Assembly: GCA_022749755.1 (NCBI GenBank)
Contig: CM040451.1
Coordinates: forward strand, 10,863,871 to 10,927,870
Length of the DNA: 64,000 nucleotides
Direction: 5' to 3'
Source of the DNA: Azadirachta indica
Lineage: Eukaryota; Streptophyta; Magnoliopsida; Sapindales; Meliaceae
In this document: piece after piece, positions 25,701-40,200 of the stretch
How positions within the stretch are numbered: the first letter of the stretch is position 1
Layout of the letters: every line of letters starts with the position of its first letter
Position numbers and translations under genes: made by a program
The notes under the pieces: model-generated
The model's input: the letters and a program-made list of their open reading frames with translations, nothing else
Told to the model about the DNA's origin: nothing
Database searches by the model: none

Positions 25701-26137
25701 ATATTTAGAAAGCAAACTCCTAAGTCCTAATATGCTTCGGGTCAATTATTCCTTGCCTTCGTTGCGAGTAGAAAACGCCCCGTTTTAACGAAGATATCCG
25801 AATAGTAATAGTTTTGGACCCGCAAGCTTTCGTGTACAGAACCCGGCCCAATGCCCAAAGACCTTTGCCCTCGCCCTTCACCGAAATCCCATATTCACAG
25901 TGCCCATACAGAAATCCGCGCTCTCTCAATTATTTTCCAGGTGAGTAGCAAAATCGAGCTCTTTTCATATCGTTAGGTTTTACTGAGGTTTAAGGTTTCA
26001 AATTTAGGATTTAACGGTATTCTTCTGAAACTTTGAAAGAAATTTATGTAGTTTTATCTTCTGAGCTTCTGTTTTGAGTTTCTTTCTGGGATCTGCAATT
26101 TTCGAAATATCTGCTACTATTTGGCTGGTTTATTTTA

Positions 26138-29100
26138 ATGTCTATATCGAAAGAATTATACCCATCACAGGATGACCTCTTATTCGAGGAAGAACTCTTG
26201 CGAAATCCTTTTAGTTTAAAGCTCTGGTGGCGCTATTTGATAGCGAGACTTGAAGCACCATTTAAGAAACGTTTTGTGATCTACGAACGAGCCCTGAAAG
26301 CATTGCCAGGAAGCTACAAGCTATGGCACGCTTACTTGCGCGAGCGTCTTGCTATTGTTAAGAACTTACCCATTACCCATCCGCAATATGAAACCCTCAA
26401 TAATACCTTTGAAAGAGCTCTTGTTACGATGCATAAAATGCCCAGAATTTGGATTATGTATCTGGAGACTCTGACTAATCAAAAGTTGATTACTAAGACT
26501 AGAAGAACATTTGATAGGGCACTTTGTGCGTTGCCTGTGACACAGCATGACAGGATTTGGGATATATATTTGAGGTTTGTAGAGCAGAAGGGTATTCCGA
26601 TAGAGACCTCACTTAGGGTTTATAGGAGGTACTTGAAGTATGATCCATCCCACATTGAGGATTTTATTGAGTTTTTGGTTAATTCAAATCTTTGGCAAGA
26701 AGCTGCCGAGAGGTTAGCTTCAGTATTGAATGATGACCAGTTTTTTTCGATAAAGGGGAAGACGAAACACAGGTTGTGGTTAGAGCTATGCGATTTGTTA
26801 ACCAAGCATGCGACGGAGGTTTCGGGGCTTAATGTGGATGCGATAATTAGGGGTGGGATCAGGAAGTTCACGGATGAGGTTGGGAGATTGTGGACTTCAT
26901 TGGCTGATTATTATATTAGGAGAAACTTGTTTGAGAAAGCAAGGGATATCTTTGAGGAAGGGATGACAACAGTGGTCACTGTAAGGGACTTTAGTGTGAT
27001 TTTTGATGCATATTCACAGTTTGAAGAGAGTATGGTTGCTCTTAAGATGGAGAATTTGGATTTGAGTGATGACGAGGAAGAAGGTGGTGGTGAGGAGAAT
27101 GTTTTTGAGGAAGATGAAGATGTTCGATTGGATGTGAATTTATCTGTGGCCCAGCTTGAGAAGAAGATACTTCATGGACTTTGGTTGCATGATGATAAGG
27201 ATGTGGATTTGAGGTTGGCTCGACTGGAGAATCTGATGAATAGGAGACCAGAACTGGCTAATAGTGTTCTCTTACGGCAAAATCCACATAATGTGGAACA
27301 GTGGCATAGAAGGGTAAAGATATTTGAGGGTAATCCCACTCGGCAGATTTTAACATACACAGAGGCAGTGAGGACTATTTATCCCATGAAGGCAGTGGGG
27401 AAGCCTCACACACTATGGGTTGCATTTGCTAAGTTGTATGAGGACCACAAGGATGTTGCCAATGCGAGAGTGATTTTTGATAAAGCAGTGCAAGTTAATT
27501 ATAAATCTGTGGAACACCTGGCCATTGTTTGGTGTGCATGGGCAGAAATGGAATTAAGGCATAAAAATTTCAAAGGAGCGTTGGAGCTGATGAGGCGTGC
27601 CACAGCAGAGCCATCTGTTGAGGTCAAACGAAGAGGTAATTTTTATATATTCTCATTTATTGTTTAAATTAGTTGCCACCATCACATTTTTTGTTGTTTC
27701 CAGTTCTCTGAATTGATTTATTTGTGCTTAATTTACGTCAACTATCACATTAAATTTTTTCCATGTCTGAAGCAGAGATATATAAAATCAGTCTGGGTAG
27801 GTCTCAGAATGTGTGGAACCTCATATAATCAGTTTAATACTTATTATCTTGTAAATAAGCTTGGATGCGCATATAGTTTGAGGCTGGGCAATGGGATTCC
27901 TCCGCACATTAATAGCATCTTCAGATTGTTATATTTTACAGCCATTCACAAAAGACAACTTTGATGATTCTGCTTTGCATAGCATATGAAATTGTTTATT
28001 GAAGATTATCTGTCATACACAATTTGATTTCTTAAACTTCAGAGCATAATATTTGTTCTGTTATTGATTTGGGTACTTGCTAGGTACTTCAAAAGTCTCA
28101 AATTGATCTTGTTTAGTTAGTGTTTTTGCAATATTAAGGTTCACCAGAAAAAAAGGTTGAATCATTTCTAACTTTTGAGCCATTGGCTTATATTGTCTTT
28201 TGCAGTGGCTGCTGATGGAAATGAACCAGTTCAGATGAAGCTGTATAAATCCTTGAAGCTTTGGTCCTTTTATGTGGACTTGGAGGAGAGCCTGGGTAAC
28301 TTGGAGTCCACCCGGGCTGTTTATGAGCGAATACTGGATTTAAGAATTGCTACACCTCAGATTATCATCAATTATGCACTGCTTCTGGAAGTATGGACAT
28401 TTTTCCTATTATTCCTGTTAATACGTCCTTTTACCTTTATTGGATGTTGTTGATTAATAAATTTTTAATGTTTTAACTTGCCCAGGAGCATAAATACTTT
28501 GAAGATGCATTCAGGGTTTATGAAAGAGGGGTCAAGATTTTTAAGTACCCTCATGTTAAAGATATATGGGTCACATACCTCTCAAAGTTCGTGAAGAGAT
28601 ATGGGAAGACAAAACTTGAACGAGCAAGAGAGTTGTTTGAGAATGCTGTTGAAACTGTATGCACCTTATCACCCTTCTTGTCTGGTTCTTATTATTTTAC
28701 AGCTATTCAGGAATGCTGAGTATTTTCTTATTTGGCAATTAAGTGTATATGAGTTTTGCTCTAGTTGGTTGGGTTTGTGAGTGTTTGTTGAAGATTTAGC
28801 CTGTGAGTTAGTGCTTATGTGATTCATTCATATTTCTTGATTGCTTGTGGAAATTCTGAGCCATCATTCTTTGCATATCATATGTGCATCTCAGCTGAAC
28901 TGAAATTTCATTGAGACTTGCATTAAAGTTGCATGAGTCAGTGTGGCAATTTAATTTGCAACTTGATGGAAAGAATGTGGATTTTTCAATAGCTATTATA
29001 TGAAAATTCATGCACCAATTATTGGAACTTCCATAAGACATTAGGGAATGAATAGGGATTGAATGACAGAGGACTGCTAAATTAAAGTGGAAATACATTA

Positions 29101-31398
29101 CCTTAGATTTATTTTAATAATCTGTTTTCTTGAGGATTTTTTATCTCATCCATGATGCTACAAAAAGGATTTCTTAACATGTGTATATGGAAATTGGTCT
29201 GTAGTTTTAGCAGTTGTTAATTGGATTAATGCTGAGTATGTCATGTTCTTTTCTTATGTTTATCAGGCTCCTGCTGAATCAGTTAAACCTTTATACCTTC
29301 AATATGCAAAGCTAGAGGAGGAGTATGGTCTAGCTAAGCGAGCTATGAAAGTTTATGATCAAGCAACCAAGGCAGTTCCAAACAATGAAAAATTGGGCAT
29401 GTATGAAATATATATTGCTCGGGCAGCTGAAATATTTGGTGTCCCTAAAACAAGGGAAATATATGAGCAAGCAATAGAATCTGGTCTTCCAGACAAAGAT
29501 GTTAAGACCATGTGCTTGAAATATGCAGAACTAGAAAAGAGCTTGGGAGAAATTGACCGGGCTCGTGGAATATACGTATTTGCATCTCAGTTTGCAGATC
29601 CACGATCTGATATTGACTTCTGGAATAGATGGCATGAATTTGAGGTGAACCATGGAAATGAAGACACCTTCAGGGAAATGCTGCGTATTAAACGAAGTGT
29701 TTCTGCAAGCTATAGTCAGGTAACTTTATTTTTCCTTTTTTGTTTTACTTGGGCTTAATTTGCTTAGGAGAAAGTGATTCTTGTGATAAGAAACTATATT
29801 TTATTTTGGAACATTCTTTGGTGTTGTATAGACTTCTTTTTGTTGGGTTGCAAGTGGAAATTAAGTGGGAGAGATAACTAGAAAGGATGCAGAAAAGGAA
29901 AAATAATTGCTGGATAAATTTTTTGCTACAGACTTCTTTGGTGGCTGTTTTGCTGCTGCTGCAGTATACAATTTTCCGGTCTTCTTTCTAAACTTAGTTA
30001 ATTACAACTAGAATTCTATGTTTTAAATACAACAAATATGATAAGCAAGCTGTCTTTTAATCTTCCTCAGAAGTCTTTTTACTGCATCACTAAATATTCT
30101 TGGAAAAAACTATGCTTCTACCAAACTTTGGTATTCTTTTAACAGATTACAAATTACTTTCTAACATTTTTGTTTATTGAAGGAAGAGTACAGAAAAAAA
30201 AATTTAATATTTGAGGAAAAGAATTTCACTTGATGATGTGTGAATTGAGATTGCTAAAATTTTCCTACAATACTCATTTGTCTGCTGTCAGGAAGACTTA
30301 GGATTGGGTTTTCGATTGGTTTAACAACTGAAAGAAGGGTATCAGGTCTAGAATGGACCAACACTGGAACATGTTGAGGACTGCCTTCAAGTGTTGTTTT
30401 TGTTCATTTATTTATTTCATAGTTTTCTTTTGTGTGATGGATTGGACCTTGATTCTAGTTGTTTGGTGGAAATATTTGCTATATAATGAATAATGAAAAC
30501 TAGAAACAAAATCACATTGCATGGGGTGAGCACAAATGCTTAGATGAGAAACCTAGTACAAGATTCAGTTATTTTGTTTTCTTTTTATTCTCTGCTTGAC
30601 TTGTTGAATTTATTTTGGGTGAACATTGGAGAATTCACTAGAGGTTTTAAAGGCATTACTGATTTCCTAAGCTTTTAAAACCAGCACTAACATACATTTT
30701 TTTTTATGGATTCCATTAGTTAAGTGGTTGTAATTTGTATTGCAATGAAAAGCTAGCTAGTGTCATAGTGTTCATTTGCCTGTGACCTTGTTGAAAGTTT
30801 CTAATCTGTGCAATAAAGTTTTTGATATGTCATAATTCTGTTTGAAACTTCTTGCTGTTGTTCCTGTGTAATTTTCCAAATTGAAAGTCAGATTACCGTT
30901 TTCCTGTAGTTTCTAATTCCCTTTTTGTTCTTTTTTCAGACACATTTCATTCTCCCCGAGTATCTGATGCAGAAAGATCAAACACTATCACTTGATGATG
31001 CAAAGGATAAATTAAAACAGGCTGGGGTGCATGAAGATGAAATGGCTGCTCTGGAAAGGCAATTAGCCCCTTCGGCCAACAATGGTACTGCAAAAGATAA
31101 CAACAGGAAATTGGGATTTGTGAGTGCTGGAGTGGAATCCCAGACTGATGGAGGTATAAAAACAACTGCGAATCACGAAGACATTGAACTTCCTGAAGAA
31201 AGTGATTCAGAAGATGAAGAAAAGGTGGAAATTGCACAAAAAGATGTTCCATCAGCTGTTTTTGGAGGACTAAGCCGGAAGAGATCAGAGAGTGAAAAAG
31301 ATGAGGATGGAGACAATGCAGTTGATGTTAAAGAAAATGATGGTGACAGTCGTCTCGGTGCCTTGGAGAGATTGAAGAGACAGAAACGAGGAGCTTGA
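26138..31398 (+). CDS. SYF1: SYF1/XAB2 pre-mRNA splicing factor, 5 exons
   Basis: Exons: 26138-27635, 28206-28390, 28486-28656, 29267-29719, 30940-31398, all GT-AG and phase-consistent, giving 921 residues. SYF1 (human XAB2) is a scaffold of the Prp19/NineTeen-associated complex of the activated spliceosome and in animals also takes part in transcription-coupled repair. The protein is built of HAT (half-a-TPR) repeats from about residue 15 to 780, visible as recurring W..Y/L and R.(I/V)(Y/F)E(R/K)A motifs such as RFVIYERALKALPGSYKLW, NARVIFDKAV and ARGIYVFASQF. An acidic insert lies near 308-325 (DDEEEGGGEENVFEEDED). The tail is charged, with EESDSEDEE and a basic end LGALERLKRQKRGA. Length is normal and no lesion is seen. 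The ATG is the first in frame after a stop-containing leader. Confidence 0.95.
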
Positions 31399-32833
31399 TG
31401 GATAAGCAATTGGCTCCAGAAAGAAATTTTGAAGCGTCATATAATGTTCTAACTCTACCAAACTTACAGTAGCTTATCAATTGTATTAAGGATTTTTCCA
31501 CTATATTGTGGATGTGTAGATTTGTGTAAAATGCAACATAAAGTTATGGGATTTCACCCTGGATCGAACTTATAAAATGCATGTTTACCTTACCTATAGC
31601 CCTCCCAATAAGTTTATACCGGATCTCTATTCCCTATTATAACTATCTAACGTAAAACTGGCTCTCTTTGCCATATTTCGCCCCATGGTAATTTTTTTCT
31701 CGAGATTTTGTTATACTTGCGAGTATCATGAAATGGTGAGATAAAAACACAGCACCATTCTTAGGATATCTGTAACTTTATACGTACTCAGCTGCAAAGG
31801 GATGAGAGGAAGAATGCATCATATACAGTATGGTATCGTTTGTTTTCGATACTACTGCTACTTAGTATTGTAATGATAGTTTGTTTCACTCTGTACAGGG
31901 GGGGTCCAGGTCGTACAACCGCCACCAACTTGGTAGGTCAAAACGACATATTTTGCCGGGAAGCTTGACTTGTAAACACTATCAGTGGGGAAAGCCGGTA
32001 ACATGAAGCACTGCATGTTGTAGTAAGTTAAGATAAACGTGATCCATTACACCACCCATTTGCTGTCTAACTCTCTGTGCACCAACAATACTTTTTATTT
32101 CTGCTCAACGTTCTTTGAAGTTGATTTTACATCTTTAATTTGTGGGACAAACTCAAGCATAATAATCTTCCCCTTTTCAAAAGCCGTGTAGGAATCCTCA
32201 CTGTTCAAAATATTCGTTTGGTATAAAAAAAAAAAAAAAAGAATGAATTTTGAATATTCTAACATGCAACCTATTTTTTCCTTATGTTGAAACTATCTAT
32301 AACTGCAAAAATTTTGTAACTTGTTCTCCTAAAATTTGAGATATAACTAGTACCATATTTGACATTACAAATAGTATATAAACCATGTTACCCAAAAAAA
32401 AAAAAAAAAAAATAAATAAATAAAATCATCATTTTTGCGATAAATGAATGAAGAAATAATAAAAGTACTACGTACTAAAAAATACTGAGTCATTCATTAA
32501 TACATGAATAAAATAACCCTTACATCATGACTACTCAGTTTCTTCTCTTTACAGACACTTTCACTTAAAACACACTAAAATCATCCCTATCTGTATATGA
32601 AAAACTAATACAATAATAAAACACCAAAATCATCATATTGCTTTCAAGCCTTTACTTTTTAACCCCAACCTTTAACCTATTGGAGAAAAAACCAACCAAA
32701 AAAAAAAAAAAAAAAAAAACATTTTCCTAAAATTAACTAAACCATTTCACTTTTGTTTCTAAATAATGAAAATATGTTTTTGTTTTTTTTTTCCTTTCTT
32801 TTTCTTTTTTTGAAAAAGAAAAACCAAAAAAAT
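31399..32833. other. Convergent intergenic region, SYF1 and DUF4408 3' ends
   Basis: Holds the SYF1 3' UTR on the left and the 3' UTR of the minus-strand DUF4408/DUF761 gene on the right. Contains long A runs near 32225-32240, 32393-32411 and 32697-32719. No gene is recognised. Confidence 0.5.
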
Positions 32834-33963
32834 TTATACTCCACGGCTAATCATTTCTTTATACTGTCTCAAGCTCTCCTGCCTCTGTAACCTCATCTCT
32901 TCGTTGAACTTTTTGATAAACGCCTCGACTCGGCGGTTCAACTCGTCTTGACTCAATGACGGCTCTTGCCTAAGCTTCCCTGCAGAAGACGGGGAGTTGT
33001 TCACAGGTGGCAACTGGTGGTTGGTCCTGTCCTTGAACGTCTCCGACTTCTTCACCGGAGATGGATCTACGTTGATATGACGGCCGTGATTCTCCCACGT
33101 GTCTGATTTCTTCAAGTGCCTCGTCAACGGCATTGCTCGCCCTTCTGTTATCGTCTTCCACGTGTTCTCCAGCGTCTCATGCCGTTTTGGCTTCGTCACC
33201 CTGAGCGCCTTACCACCTTCTAAATTATTAAGTTTTCACCACTATGAGTAATTTTTTTTAAAAGGTCAAGGGCAGTTTGGACTTTTAAACTAAAGCGTTA
33301 AGGAAACGCCATATTTAAGCGTTCTTTTGCTTCAAAAAAGAAGCACAAAACGACGACCGTGATCAAGCTACATCAGCGTCGTTTTGACTCGGAATAAGAT
33401 TTAAAATGCCATAAAAACGTGCCAAGATTTTAATGAAACAGTATAACAGAAAACACGTCGACGCCGCCGCACACTTCTGGTGTCCGCCGACCAAAAAAGT
33501 CTTTGTGTTTTTAAACATCCACCATCGATATACGATAAAATCTAACCGTTATAACAACTAATTATTTAAATAAAAATAAATAAATACCTTCAGGACTGGC
33601 TTTGACCAGTTTTCGATGACCGAACCGAGCAGAAACGAGAGGTTTCTCCGCCACCAAACCATACTCTGTAAGAATATCCGACGAATCCGTTCTTTTTGGA
33701 GGCGTGCACGTGGGATCCTCATAAACAGCCTCTACCGCACCACCATTAACCACCACACTCTTATCCTCAAACACCGGAGCTTTAGTCTCCTCCACTTTCA
33801 CTGGCTGCTCTTGCTCGTAAACCACGCTACCGAAATCAGATTTCACCTTTATCTCGTAATCCACATCCGCCACTTGCTGCTCATAAACCGCGCTGCGGTG
33901 GAAATCAGAGTTCACCTTCATCTCGTACTCCACATCCGGCGGAGGATGTGAAAACGAGGACGG

Positions 33964-34006
<43 letters not shown>

Positions 34007-34257
34007 TCAGTGGAAACATCGTTGTTTTGGTAAAAATAAGAAGAAGCAACAATTGTAATGATAATAACATTGATGATGAGGTAAAGATAAGGAGGCCTGA
34101 GCCAAGAAAGAAACGAACTCCATAGAACCGGAGCTCGAGAGACGGAGAAATCCATAACAAATGGAACAGACGTTTTGAAAAACAAAGCCATGGATAAAAC
34201 GCCGGTAGAAATAAGGAACACTTTTAGAGGAAGAATCCAAGAATTCGAAAACACCAT
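32834..34257 (-). CDS. DUF4408/DUF761 membrane-anchored plant protein, 2 exons
   Basis: Exon 1 is 34257-33588 and exon 2 is 33219-32834 (minus strand; donor GAAG|GTATTT, acceptor ATTTAG), together 351 residues. The N-terminal 75 residues hold two hydrophobic helices (WILPLKVFLISTGVLSMALF and YLYLIINVIIITIVASSYFY) typical of DUF4408. Next comes a serine run of about 14 residues, then an acidic middle region with repeated D(V/Y)EYE(M/I)KV.SDF units. The C-terminus LNRRVEAFIKKFNEEMRLQR is the DUF761 motif found in cotton-fibre-expressed and related proteins. The biochemical role of the family is not established. The serine run is encoded by a GAGGAC/GTCCTC hexamer repeat and may vary in length. 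Family call is firm, function unknown. Confidence 0.88.
33956..34013. repeat. GAGGAC hexamer repeat encoding a serine run
   Basis: Tandem GACGAG/GAGGAC units on the plus strand. In the frame of the minus-strand DUF4408/DUF761 gene they give TCG/TCC serine codons; in other frames they yield artefactual Arg-Pro or Asp-Glu runs. Length variation would alter the protein in steps of two residues. Confidence 0.9.
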
Positions 34258-37200
34258 CCTGAGAGTGAACGACTGTGTGTGTTTTTGTGTTGCGTTTTGG
34301 AGTGAAAACGAGAAGGTGGTGAGCGTTGGATGAGGAGTGCTGAGTGGGAGGAAGATATATATAGACAGGAGTGTGGGGACGCGGTTTTTGATGGAACTTG
34401 AGCCGTCGGATTGAAGTGAGCGATGGCTGGATGGAGGAGATTGTTAGTGTATGTAAGATGGGTTTATTAAAGTGTTTTTATTTTTAATTTTTTTAATTTG
34501 GTGGTGTCCCACTTAATTAAATAATACTGTTAAAGATTAAGGTCGGAGGTGGTGTGGTTAACTGTTGAGGTTAAATTTAACATTTGTTAATTATGGTAAG
34601 TGAAAGCAAAAGTAAGGGCAAGCGTAGGTTCTCTTTTGGAGTCTTGTTTAACAATTAAGTTACATTTTACATTAAAGTTAAAGAAGAAATGATTTTGTGT
34701 TTGATAACTCTCCAACTTCCAAATCTATTATACATCTAATTTCATCAATTGAATTTCTATAAAATAATTATTAAGTAGAATTCTAGTATACTTACAATTA
34801 GAATTGAATTCAAAATTTAAAAGCTCATCAGTCCATATTTTGTAATCAAATCAAAATTGTATTAATTTTCTTCTTGGTTGATATAAGATATACCAAATCC
34901 AAATTTTGCTTAAAATTTAAAAAAAAAAATTAACACAATAATTAAAGGCAAGTTGAAATATTTGAAAATTATTTTTTCTTTTAAATTGATATAAAGAAAA
35001 ATTGATTTCTTGTTTCTATAGTAAGGGATTAAATCAATTAAATTATTTTTTAAAAAAATTAACATATGATATTTTATTTAAAATGGATTAATATGCTGTA
35101 CTATTTTTGAGAAACTTTGTTTGCTAAGCAAGAAGTGACCTTCTAAATTTGTTAAGAACAGCCTGTAAAACTGCTGTTTGCTAATATATAATACATTTAA
35201 TAATGTTGGGGAAAGTAACTCAATATTTTATGTGGAGGATTCAAGAAGTAGGTAAGGTATGATTAATCTCTAATTAATTCTTTATTAAAAGAGTTTAGCA
35301 CTGTATGCAATCTTTCTAGAGGCTGTAAAGGGAAGCCCGCTAATTCAGGGCATTATCACAATGCAATTCAATACTAGCAAGTGTACTAATTGTCAGAAAA
35401 TATTTTTGAATATTTAAAAACGACTTACTCCCCCCAACGGTCATATAATTGACCGTTACACACGAAGCCTGTACCAAGATCCCGAAGCGCTGGTCCAGTT
35501 GGTGCGGCAATGCAGGCTCGCTCGCCCTTCGCACGTGCCAACCGGCTTTGTGGCTTGCGGGTGCGACCACCCTTAACCGACCACGGATCCTCATCCACCT
35601 CTCGTATTGTAACATTTTTTTTTTTTAAAAAAAAAAAAGGTTCTTACTTCTTAAAGAAGATAAAAAAGGCACGGAAAAATAAAAAGGTTTGCTAATGCAA
35701 AGTAATGTTAACCCCACATTGATGGAAAATTAATGTCAACAGAGAGTAATAGCTCTCATAGGATTTCATGTACGGCCCTACATAATTATTAATTTATCTT
35801 TTTATCTTTTTCTTTTTGTATTTTTATACAATATATGAGATTTTCATTTTTCCTTAATTTTATTTTATCATGGAGATATATTATTATTTCTTTATAACTA
35901 AGATTAATTTTATTTATTATATTTTATTTTATTAACAATCAATAGACCATATGTATTTATTCATGTAAAAGATTAGATGTCGGAGAGAATTCCAATTTTT
36001 TATTTTCAAGTGTAAATTTAAATAAAAAAGATAAATTTATCATCCAAGATAAAATATTGTTACACTAAAATGCATTTTAAAGTATTATTAAATATTCTGG
36101 ATTTGAATTGGAATTTTTTTATTAAAGTAGGAATCAATTTTTTTGATAAAATATCTCTATCTATTTCAATCATACATTTTAAAATAAATGTACAAAATTT
36201 TAATTATCTGACAACATGAAAAACACTTTGAAATCGATCCGAGGACAAAAAGAAAATCCATCGGAGATAGTTGACAACCGGATAATGCTTTGACGTAAAC
36301 ACTTGCTCAGTGCGAGAGTGAAAATATACATGCTCACGTGACGGTGATGTGAAGTCATGTGAGGTGTGGCCTATGAGCCGGTTCCACGATATGGGCTAAC
36401 GGGGCCCCAACACCCATTATGGTAGCATCAGGATTCAGAACTCACCATTCCTCCCATCAGTGATGGGAAAATTCATTAATGGATGATTCAGATCTTAGTT
36501 GAAGATTCACGGAAAATGAAATTAAATACATAAGATGCATGAATTTACATGTTAGTTGAGTAGACATTATTGATGGTTCGGTCAAATGAATCCAATAATT
36601 TAAAATTTAAAAAAAAAAAAAATATGCTATACGTCACAGCCACCTTGCATTATTTTCAACTTAATGTTATCATCTTGTATTTACCAAATTTTTATGAATA
36701 TTATTTTGTTGTGTTTGTTGGGAACTAGACGCGTATCAAATTCATATTAGAGTAATTATAAAAATAAAACATAATATAAAAAAAAAAAGAATATAAAACA
36801 AATTGTAGAGAATTAATTTACACGTGTCTTTTAGTTCGTAATCGTGTGTGTATATATATTCAAATGAGTTAAAAAGAACCTGTAATTAATTATCATCCAG
36901 CGGTAATAACATCATATTTGGTGATTAATTGAAGGATAAACAAAATTAATTAGCGATAATATGATGCATGTGGTCGAGGTCGACTGAAAATATAATGTAG
37001 AGAAATGGAATTATTATTTTATATATATATGAGTAACAATTTTCTAAAATCGTACGTGTGGACTAATTTTATTGGATAAAGACTTCGCAAGTCAACAGAG
37101 ATAGAACAATAGGCGATTGCATGTGCATACACGTATGAAAATTAACCATCTTAATCAAAGCAGTTACATATCTAGATTCCATTTTATGAATATATATATA

Positions 37201-40200
37201 TATATATGTATATAAATATTAATAAATAAAGGTGAATATGTACAACGTCTGAGAAATTTAGCAAAAGATTGAATTTTAATTAATATGATCTTTCTTTCCC
37301 CATTTCAGACGTTAATTTCTGAAATAAGAAATATGTACCTATTAATTGTTTGATTATGACCATTTAATTATAAATTAATTAATTATTTATCTGGGATATT
37401 GGAAAGAAGTAATTTTATCTCCAGATGTATGAATGAAGATGCTGCAATTTGTGCATGGGAGCTTTTGCTTTTCGGCTCAACCGCCTGTTGAAGGGGAATA
37501 ATATTACAAATTTGTCGGCCATATAATGCCAAGAAATTAAGGACCGTGACTTCTTTACAACGACGATAGAGTTGACTGGTTGAAGTAATAATTAAATAAT
37601 TAAATTAGTAGCAAAGACAAGAAAGTTCATGGTAATTGAATTAAAAATAAATAAAATTTAATGTTGCCGTAACATGTTCGATATTATAAGCTGGATCTTG
37701 CTCATGTATAAATCTTGGAAAATGAAAAAAATTAAGAAAAATAGTTTAAGTTTGCATGTTATACATTATAGCTTGTGCTGGACAAAGAATGGCAGTTTCA
37801 TAATTGCATTAATTTGATCCAATTAAACCAAATCAAAAGCAGCCATAGTGGTTCATAACTCATAAAATTATACAAAAATAAAGTGGGGGTTTATACAGAA
37901 TTGTTATATAGCGTAAATAAATAATTAAAGAATAAATTGTTTATTTTCCTTTTGTCATTAATTAACATTTTTCTACGCTAAAATCTTCATATTTTCCGAG
38001 AAAAACCATAGCATCATTCATTTGCGTAAAAAAGATGGAGAAAGTCCACACGGAAAATCAATTTGTCCAATGTTGGGTGGTAACGCAAGATTTTTACATG
38101 ATAAAATTAAAGAATAAATTAAATTAAATTAAATTAACCTGACTAACATGTGAGATAGGTCCCACGTCGTGGAATGACCGTCATCCGATCTTAAATATAT
38201 TTTATCTAACAGTTCAACTAACTATATCTACCACTCTATTTCGATTGCTTCAGGATTGAGTAGTAGTGGTAGTTTCTGTCCTGAAAAAGTGGAGTTACTT
38301 TTTTTTTTCATTAAATTAACTAAAATAAATCCTTAAACGGATAAGCAGATAAGGAAAAGAAAGTGACGGACAGAACGAGATGGTGTAGTTTTAGTTTTGT
38401 TGTGGCTGTAAGCAAAGCCAGATGAAACATCCTGGAAACATCTTAAACGATAACGTTTTCTTAACTGTCATTTGCCCTTTTTGATTTATCCAGTTACGGC
38501 GACAGTTTTGGGCACTTTCAGCTTTTGGACGGTGGTACAGGGGGCCAAAAAGTCAACAAATTGGAGGGCTCTGATTGGTTTGATTGTTCTGAGAGTTAGT
38601 ATTGACTACTCTCAGGAAATAGGGTCAACGTAGACTGGTAGAAGAATCGGGAGGAAAGATAACGTCGTATGGTGAGTTTTGGTGAGTCTATTAAGAAAGA
38701 AATAGGATAAGGAAAAGTTAAGGTACCTTTTCAAGTCAAAGTCCAACGACGTTAACCGTAACGACCACCGTCCATTTCTCAGATGTCCGCCAAATGTTAA
38801 TCCTTGCATGATAGCATCCTCCCACCGGTTTTCAGAATATTGTTCCTGCGAAAAATAACATCCATATCCCTATATTTATAATTTGTCAAGTAAGATTATA
38901 GTTTTTTCTTTTATATCAAATAGACCCTTATTCCAACAATTCAAATTGCCCACAGGACAACTTAGTCTGGCCAAGTATCTCATGTCACTCTACTCAAGCT
39001 TAATTAAAGCCAATCAAGTATTTACCTAGATCACTTTAAGATCAAGATATTATTGAAATCTAACCTACATATCAAATTTCAAATATAAAAAAGTTTATTT
39101 CAAATATCTGAAAAAATATACTTCATAGCACTTTGAGATCAAGTGTAATTAAAATTTAACTTTAATGTCTAATTTTAATAAAAAAATTGAAAATTTATAC
39201 TAAATATTTTAAGAAATGTAATATTATATGTGATTAAGATAAAGAGATGAACACTGACAAATCAAGTGATAGTTTTTGATCAAATTACTATTTATAATAT
39301 AAAATTTTAATTATTACTAAAAAGATTATGTTACTTAATATTAATATTAGAAGTTGTTTCAATAATTTCAATATAATTCAAAGATCTATTTGGTACAAAT
39401 GAACAAGTTATGTCCTTATTTGAAAAAATTTTACAACTCAAGAATTTGAACGTTATTACTCCATTCTTTCATGCTGTTTACCATTTTTACATTATACGTG
39501 GATGCACGTGCAGGCTCCATCCGCTAAATTGGAAGTCAACATTTCTTATAAATTGACTTATGGAGTCCTGACCAATAAAAATGGTCCAAGCGTCCTCCAT
39601 GGATTATAAAACTGTAAATAATAAATGTGATTATTATATTTCCGGGTAGGCAGGTCAATTCGGTTCTTTTTTCTGGGCTTTTAAGACTACAATTTGATCA
39701 ATCCATCTAAATTTACGTTACGATATTGCCTTTTAAAGTGAGAATGAAAACAAGTGTACTTGGGAAACAACTGATCGGTTAGACCAAATCAACATAATAA
39801 ATACGTTTGGAAAGTGCTTTGTAAAAGCATTCTATATATGAAAAATAAATGCTTTATTTGACAATTACTTCCATAACGAATACTTGACAGTATTTGTTCA
39901 AAGAACACTTATTTAAAAGATATTAGATACTGCTTTCTCACGTTCCATTTCTTTTTCAAAATTTGCGTTGCTATTTCAATTAGAACACAATAGAAAAAGT
40001 GCTTTTCGATTATCTGGAAGCACTTATAAACACACACATGCTTAAGGTTTTTGAGAGTTTCCGGTACTAGGGCTTTCAGTTCAGAAGCTAAAAAGAAAAG
40101 AGATGAGAAAGAATAATGACAGCCAAGTTATATGAACCAAACTTAATTTATTGGTTATTACACAAACAAATATTCAGATACAAATGAAGCCAGTAACCCA

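Noticed and set aside
33616..34240. Plus- and minus-strand alternative frames over the DUF4408 gene, some with Arg-Pro runs
   Set aside because: They are shadows of the real minus-strand gene created by the GAGGAC repeat.
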